Of a DNA stretch of 9,422 nt, positions 6,525-9,422 are shown in pieces. The stretch comes from an uncultured Collinsella sp. (lineage in GTDB: Bacteria > Actinomycetota > Coriobacteriia > Coriobacteriales > Coriobacteriaceae), in NCBI GenBank assembly GCA_900547285.1, contig URGF01000066.1, positions 1-9,422 on the forward strand, written 5' to 3'. The notes beneath the pieces are model-generated. The model worked only from the letters and a program-made list of their open reading frames with translations. It did no database searches and was not told where the DNA came from. The stretch's first letter is position 1; the number at the start of each line of letters is the position of its first letter. Made by a program: the position numbers and the translations under genes.

Positions 6525-7360
6525 TGCTGTTTAGGCTGGTCGCCGCGGACCTGAGGACCGTTTTGAAGAAGAACATCATCACTTTTATTGCAATTGCGGC
6601 AGTGACCGTTGCGAACTTGGTGTACGCCTACGGATTGTCTTCTGTGTATGGGGTTAGAACGGATACCTTGGGGTTTGCGGATAATCTTGCGCTCGTGTTT
6701 GCCGGATCTGCTCCGTTTGAGCCTAGGCCCGGGGTCATGTTTGTGCCTCCGCTAGGATGGCTATTTCTCATTCTGCTTATTCTCTATACAACACTCGACT
6801 ATCCGACCGAATCGTTGCACGGGTTTGGTTTGCAAGCGCTTGTTCGATGCCGGGCAAGAACCCTTTGGTGGGTCTCGCGTTTTATCTTGGTGGCGGCAGT
6901 AACGGCATTTTCACTGTTCGTGGTGGTTTGCTCTGTTGTGATTTGGAGCTTGGTGGTGAGCTCCTCGTTCAGCGCGGTCATTCATGGTGAGTCGCTTCAA
7001 CTGGCTAATTTGGCGCCGTGGTTTCTCAAAGCTGCCGAGGCAGATGCGCTGCCGTTTTTCATAGGTCTCTTATTTGCTTTTGAGGCGCTTGCGTTTGCGC
7101 AGGCAGCGGTTGGGTTTGTGCTTGGGTCGTCAGTCTCGTTTGTGGTTTTAATGAGCTACCTGATCTGCTCGGCATATGCACGACATTGGGCGCTATTGGG
7201 TAACGCCTTGATGCTGTTGCGCTGGGGTGGAATTGTCAAAGAGGGAATCGCGGCGGGCTCGAGTGTCTTGTCATCAATTGGGCTTATGTCGTTATGCCTA
7301 TCGTTGGGTGGACTGTGGTTTCGAAGGGCCGACCTTATAGAAAAGGGGGACAAGATATGA
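6524..7360 (+). CDS. ABC-2-type transporter permease subunit (second)
   Basis: A 278-residue membrane protein beginning MLFRLVAADLRTVLKKNIIT and with about six helices, the first at ~17-37 after a basic stretch and a long first external loop (~38-75). A cytoplasmic basic segment (LVRCRARTLWWVSR, ~107-120) sits before the third helix, where ABC-2 permeases usually contact the ATPase. It resembles the first permease in size and layout but not closely in sequence, so the pair is probably an old duplication. GAGGTGG precedes the ATG; the start shares its A with the TGA of the previous gene, and its own stop overlaps the ATPase start as ATGA. Both overlaps suggest balanced, coupled synthesis of the complex. 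Confidence 0.8.
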   Translation: MLFRLVAADLRTVLKKNIITFIAIAAVTVANLVYAYGLSSVYGVRTDTLGFADNLALVFAGSAPFEPRPGVMFVPPLGWLFLILLILYTTLDYPTESLHGFGLQALVRCRARTLWWVSRFILVAAVTAFSLFVVVCSVVIWSLVVSSSFSAVIHGESLQLANLAPWFLKAAEADALPFFIGLLFAFEALAFAQAAVGFVLGSSVSFVVLMSYLICSAYARHWALLGNALMLLRWGGIVKEGIAAGSSVLSSIGLMSLCLSLGGLWFRRADLIEKGDKI

Positions 7361-8001
7361 GTGTGATCGTAAGGGGCGTATCGAAGCGCATGGGTAAAAA
7401 CGATGTCCTGCGCAACGTGTCCATCGAGGTTGACCCTGGGACTGTGGTCGGGCTTCAGGGGATAAACGGTTCGGGTAAGACCATGCTCATGCGAGCGGTT
7501 TGCGGGTTGATCAAGCCTACCGAAGGCGAAATCTCTATCGATGGCCAAAGGCTTGGGGCGGACATCTCGTTCCCGCCGAGTCTGGGGATGTTGATCGAGG
7601 CGCCTTCCTTTTTGGGATATCTGTCTGGCTACGACAATCTGAAGCTCATCGCTCAGATCAAGGGCGTTGCCACCCCCGAGGACATTCGCTCTGCCCTGCG
7701 GCTCGTGGGGCTCGATGCAGACGAAAAAAAGAAGTTCCGAGCATACTCGCTTGGGATGAAGCAGCGTCTGGGGATAGCTGCGGCAATTATGGAGAAGCCG
7801 AAGCTGCTTGTTCTCGATGAGCCAACGAATGCCCTCGACGAAGCAGGCGTTGAAATGCTCAAGCGCGTTGTGGCGATGGCGGCATCAACGGGTCGTGAGG
7901 TCCTTCTGTCCAGCCATGACGGAGAGGTGCTCGAGGAACTGGCCGATCGGGTTTACTGCATGCGCGACGGTGCCGTTGTGAAAGTTCGGGAAAGGTCGTG
8001 A
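7357..8001 (+). CDS. ABC transporter ATP-binding protein, BcrA-type
   Basis: A 214-residue ATPase with Walker A GINGSGKT (35-42), signature YSLGMKQRL (130-138), Walker B KLLVLDEPTNALD (149-161) and H-loop His187 in LLSSHD. The Q-loop position reads LIEAPSFLGYLSGYDNL with Glu81 in place of Gln. That Glu and the following aromatic/LSG pattern are typical of the BcrA/bacitracin-resistance and lantibiotic-immunity ATPases. It is short, with no accessory C-terminal domain. It should power the two permeases just upstream. ATG 7357 overlaps the permease stop (ATGA) and has AAGGGGGA upstream; an earlier in-frame start at 7294 lies inside the permease gene and would add 21 unrelated residues. In known relatives the complex exports peptides or protects the cell from membrane-active peptides. 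Which applies here cannot be told from the sequence. Confidence 0.93.
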   Translation: MSVIVRGVSKRMGKNDVLRNVSIEVDPGTVVGLQGINGSGKTMLMRAVCGLIKPTEGEISIDGQRLGADISFPPSLGMLIEAPSFLGYLSGYDNLKLIAQIKGVATPEDIRSALRLVGLDADEKKKFRAYSLGMKQRLGIAAAIMEKPKLLVLDEPTNALDEAGVEMLKRVVAMAASTGREVLLSSHDGEVLEELADRVYCMRDGAVVKVRERS

Positions 8002-8666
8002 GCGCGATGAAGAAGACCCTGTGGACGAGAAGATCGGCGCTCGCGCTTTTTTGCTGTGCTGCTACCGGCCTTGCGGGCATGAGGGTGAGCGTCGTTAACG
8101 GGAACCGGACGGTCATTCCTGAGAAATATTACGCGGAGGGCGAATGGCTCTCGATGGATGGAGCGTTTCTGGGGTCGAAGGATGTGGTGACTGATGGGTA
8201 TTCGTTTTGCATAGACGGGGCAGAGTTGCTCACGCCGCGCGAGTATCTCAAACGAGCACATGACGATTATTCAAAATATGGCACCGTGGATACGAAAACG
8301 AGACTGAAGGATGCCGACATCACGTGCGTTATCGCCGTAAAGATGCGTGTCAGAAATAGGGATAATATCGACGGTGGAATCAAAGCGTATGTTTGGCATC
8401 TGGTTCCGGAGTCTGCGCCAAACTATGATTTTGTAGTCAATACCGATCTGATAACGCAAGCCATGCCGGTCCTTGGCGGCTCTGCTGCGTTTGCCGTGGA
8501 GGTTGGGGCAGAAAACGAGTTGCTCGTCCCATTTATGATGCAGAACACCAACGACTATTTCGAAGGTTACGAGACCGTCCGTTTTGAGAAAGCATTTCCC
8601 GGGACTTACACGATGAAGATGACCGATCTGCCGGAGCGGAGGCTCTTAAGGTTTGAAGTGAAATAG
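7998..8666 (+). CDS. Exported or membrane-anchored accessory protein of the ABC cassette, unknown function
   Basis: A 222-residue protein with a basic N-terminus (KKTLWTRR) and one hydrophobic stretch (SALALFCCAATGLAG), then a soluble part with many Asp, Tyr and Val residues, predicted to be mostly beta-strand by eye. The segment YYAEGEWLSMDGAF followed by GYSFCIDGAELLTPREYLKR resembles small exported proteins found beside ABC-2 transporters in gut Firmicutes and Coriobacteriia (DUF5028-like); this is from memory and tentative. TRRS before the hydrophobic run looks Tat-like but lacks the full motif. No lipobox is seen, since Phe precedes the cysteines. The GTG at 7998 overlaps the ATPase stop (GTGA) as in the kinase-fhaA pair; an ATG at 8007 is the alternative start and would remove three residues. 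It may be a substrate-binding, immunity or sensor component. A hairpin follows. Confidence 0.75.
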   Translation: MSAMKKTLWTRRSALALFCCAATGLAGMRVSVVNGNRTVIPEKYYAEGEWLSMDGAFLGSKDVVTDGYSFCIDGAELLTPREYLKRAHDDYSKYGTVDTKTRLKDADITCVIAVKMRVRNRDNIDGGIKAYVWHLVPESAPNYDFVVNTDLITQAMPVLGGSAAFAVEVGAENELLVPFMMQNTNDYFEGYETVRFEKAFPGTYTMKMTDLPERRLLRFEVK

Positions 8667-8703
8667 CTCGAGAGCAAGGCAAAACGGGTCCATTGGCGGT
8701 ACG

Positions 8704-8743
8704 CGTGCCCGATTCCGGGCGCCCCGGCCCGGAATCGGGCACG
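8704..8743. terminator. 17-bp perfect hairpin between convergent genes
   Basis: The arms 8704-8720 and 8727-8743 are exact inverted repeats (CGTGCCCGATTCCGGGC and its complement) around a six-base loop. It lies between the end of the cassette (8666) and the end of the convergent minus-strand gene (8772). It has no U tract on either strand, so it would act as a U-less bidirectional terminator or as a 3'-end stabiliser. Confidence 0.65.
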
Positions 8744-8771
8744 GGACGAGGCGCCTTCGGTGTCGGCCGGC

Positions 8772-9422
8772 CTACCGCTTCTTCTTGCTCTTCTTCTGCT
8801 TGCGCTGCTTGCCCTTGGTCTCCTGGGGCTTGTCGCCCTGTTTTGCTTCGGCAGCGGCCTTTTCTGCCTTCATCTTCTTGCGTTTGGTCTCGATGCGGAG
8901 TTTTTTGTTGATGCGCGCCTTAAGGAAGGTGCCAAACTGCTCGGCATCGCCGCGAACAAAGGTGTCCTTGGGGATCGTCACGCCCTGGTCGGCGAACATG
9001 GCCACAAAGATGCGCTCGCCGTCGAGTACGTGGTCGAGCTTCTCAAACGGGAAGAACTGCGACTTGCCGCTCTTGCCCCAGACCATCAGACCGTCTTCGT
9101 TGGCGGCGACGCGGCGATAGCGGCCGCCCATGGACTCGTCGGCCTCGACGGCATCGATAAAGTCGCGGGCGAGCGTGTGGTGCAGGTTTTTGCTCCACCA
9201 GGCCAAAAAGGCGCCGAACACGATCAAGACGACGCCGAACTTGATCCAGCTGCCGCCGGCCACCAGCATGCCGATGCCGAGCAGCGCGGCAATTGCCGCG
9301 GCGACATACAGCGAGCCGCGACGCCTGGGCGAGGCAACCAGGCGGGCGAAGTCGGTGACGAGGTCGTTTTCGTACTGGTACTCGTTGAGGTACGGGATGC
9401 CGTCGGCGGCTGCTGCCTGCGC
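8772..9422 (-). CDS. YcxB-like membrane protein (partial, 5' end outside the window)
   Basis: The open frame runs from the window edge to a TAG at 8774-8772 and shows 216 residues. An N-terminal soluble stretch (YLNEYQYENDLVTDFARLVA) leads to two adjacent membrane helices (~37-72), then a cytoplasmic domain with GRYRRVAANEDGLMVWG and FFPFEKLDHVLDGERIFVAM, the layout of YcxB-like C-terminal domains, in which a strand-rich domain follows two helices. The last ~35 residues are a Lys/Ala/Gln-rich tail (KRKKMKAEKAAAEAKQ, ending KSKKKR), probably disordered or coiled and able to bind nucleic acid or acidic lipids. An internal ATG at 9269 lies inside the first helix and is not the start. Codon use is strongly G/C-ending, unlike the cassette next to it. 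Function is unknown in this family. Confidence 0.75.
   Translation of the reverse strand, partial: AQAAAADGIPYLNEYQYENDLVTDFARLVASPRRRGSLYVAAAIAALLGIGMLVAGGSWIKFGVVLIVFGAFLAWWSKNLHHTLARDFIDAVEADESMGGRYRRVAANEDGLMVWGKSGKSQFFPFEKLDHVLDGERIFVAMFADQGVTIPKDTFVRGDAEQFGTFLKARINKKLRIETKRKKMKAEKAAAEAKQGDKPQETKGKQRKQKKSKKKR

Noticed and set aside
8013..8075. Lipoprotein signal in the exported accessory protein
   Set aside because: The cysteines follow ALF; Phe at the -1 position does not fit a lipobox.
8704..8743. tRNA gene or tRNA-derived attachment site
   Set aside because: The sequence is a simple two-arm hairpin with no cloverleaf, anticodon arm or CCA end.

Overview
The window looks like a chromosomal segment of a high-GC actinobacterium, most likely of class Coriobacteriia and plausibly Collinsella. 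The grounds are a FhaA-type protein next to a membrane Ser/Thr kinase (an actinobacterial pairing), a multi-pass membrane protein with LuxR-type helix-turn-helix domains (a hallmark of Coriobacteriia), and strongly G/C-biased codons in the flanking genes. The genus is inferred from protein features only.

Left flank (1-2392, minus strand, very GC-rich): a 617-residue Ser/Thr kinase with about ten C-terminal membrane helices runs into a partial fhaA-like gene through a 4-base GTGA stop/start overlap. A 437-base intergenic region (2393-2829) follows. It holds a probable kinase promoter, a regular array of five 14-bp elements in alternating orientation, and a TATAAT box just before the next gene.

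Centre (2830-8666, plus strand, visibly lower GC): a regulator-plus-transporter cassette. It starts with a large membrane LuxR regulator built as two successive membrane-HTH modules. The reading frame breaks in the second module, probably at a run of five Gs (4431-4435), and the second HTH lies in the next frame up to 4966. After a 109-base gap with a long dyad come a small secreted four-cysteine protein, an intercistronic hairpin next to the following ribosome binding site, two six-helix ABC-2-type permeases, a BcrA-type ABC ATPase and a second exported or membrane-anchored protein. The last four genes overlap end to start (TGATG, ATGA, GTGA) and should be made as one translationally coupled unit. 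The layout resembles bacteriocin or secreted-peptide loci: regulator, secreted product, hairpin, export or self-protection transporter, accessory exported protein. I cannot identify the secreted product, so this is the best candidate for an undescribed system here.

Right flank (8667-9422): a 17-bp hairpin separates the cassette from a convergent, GC-rich, partial YcxB-like membrane protein gene on the minus strand. The cassette therefore sits as a separate transcription block, of different composition and opposite strand, between two ordinary GC-rich genes.
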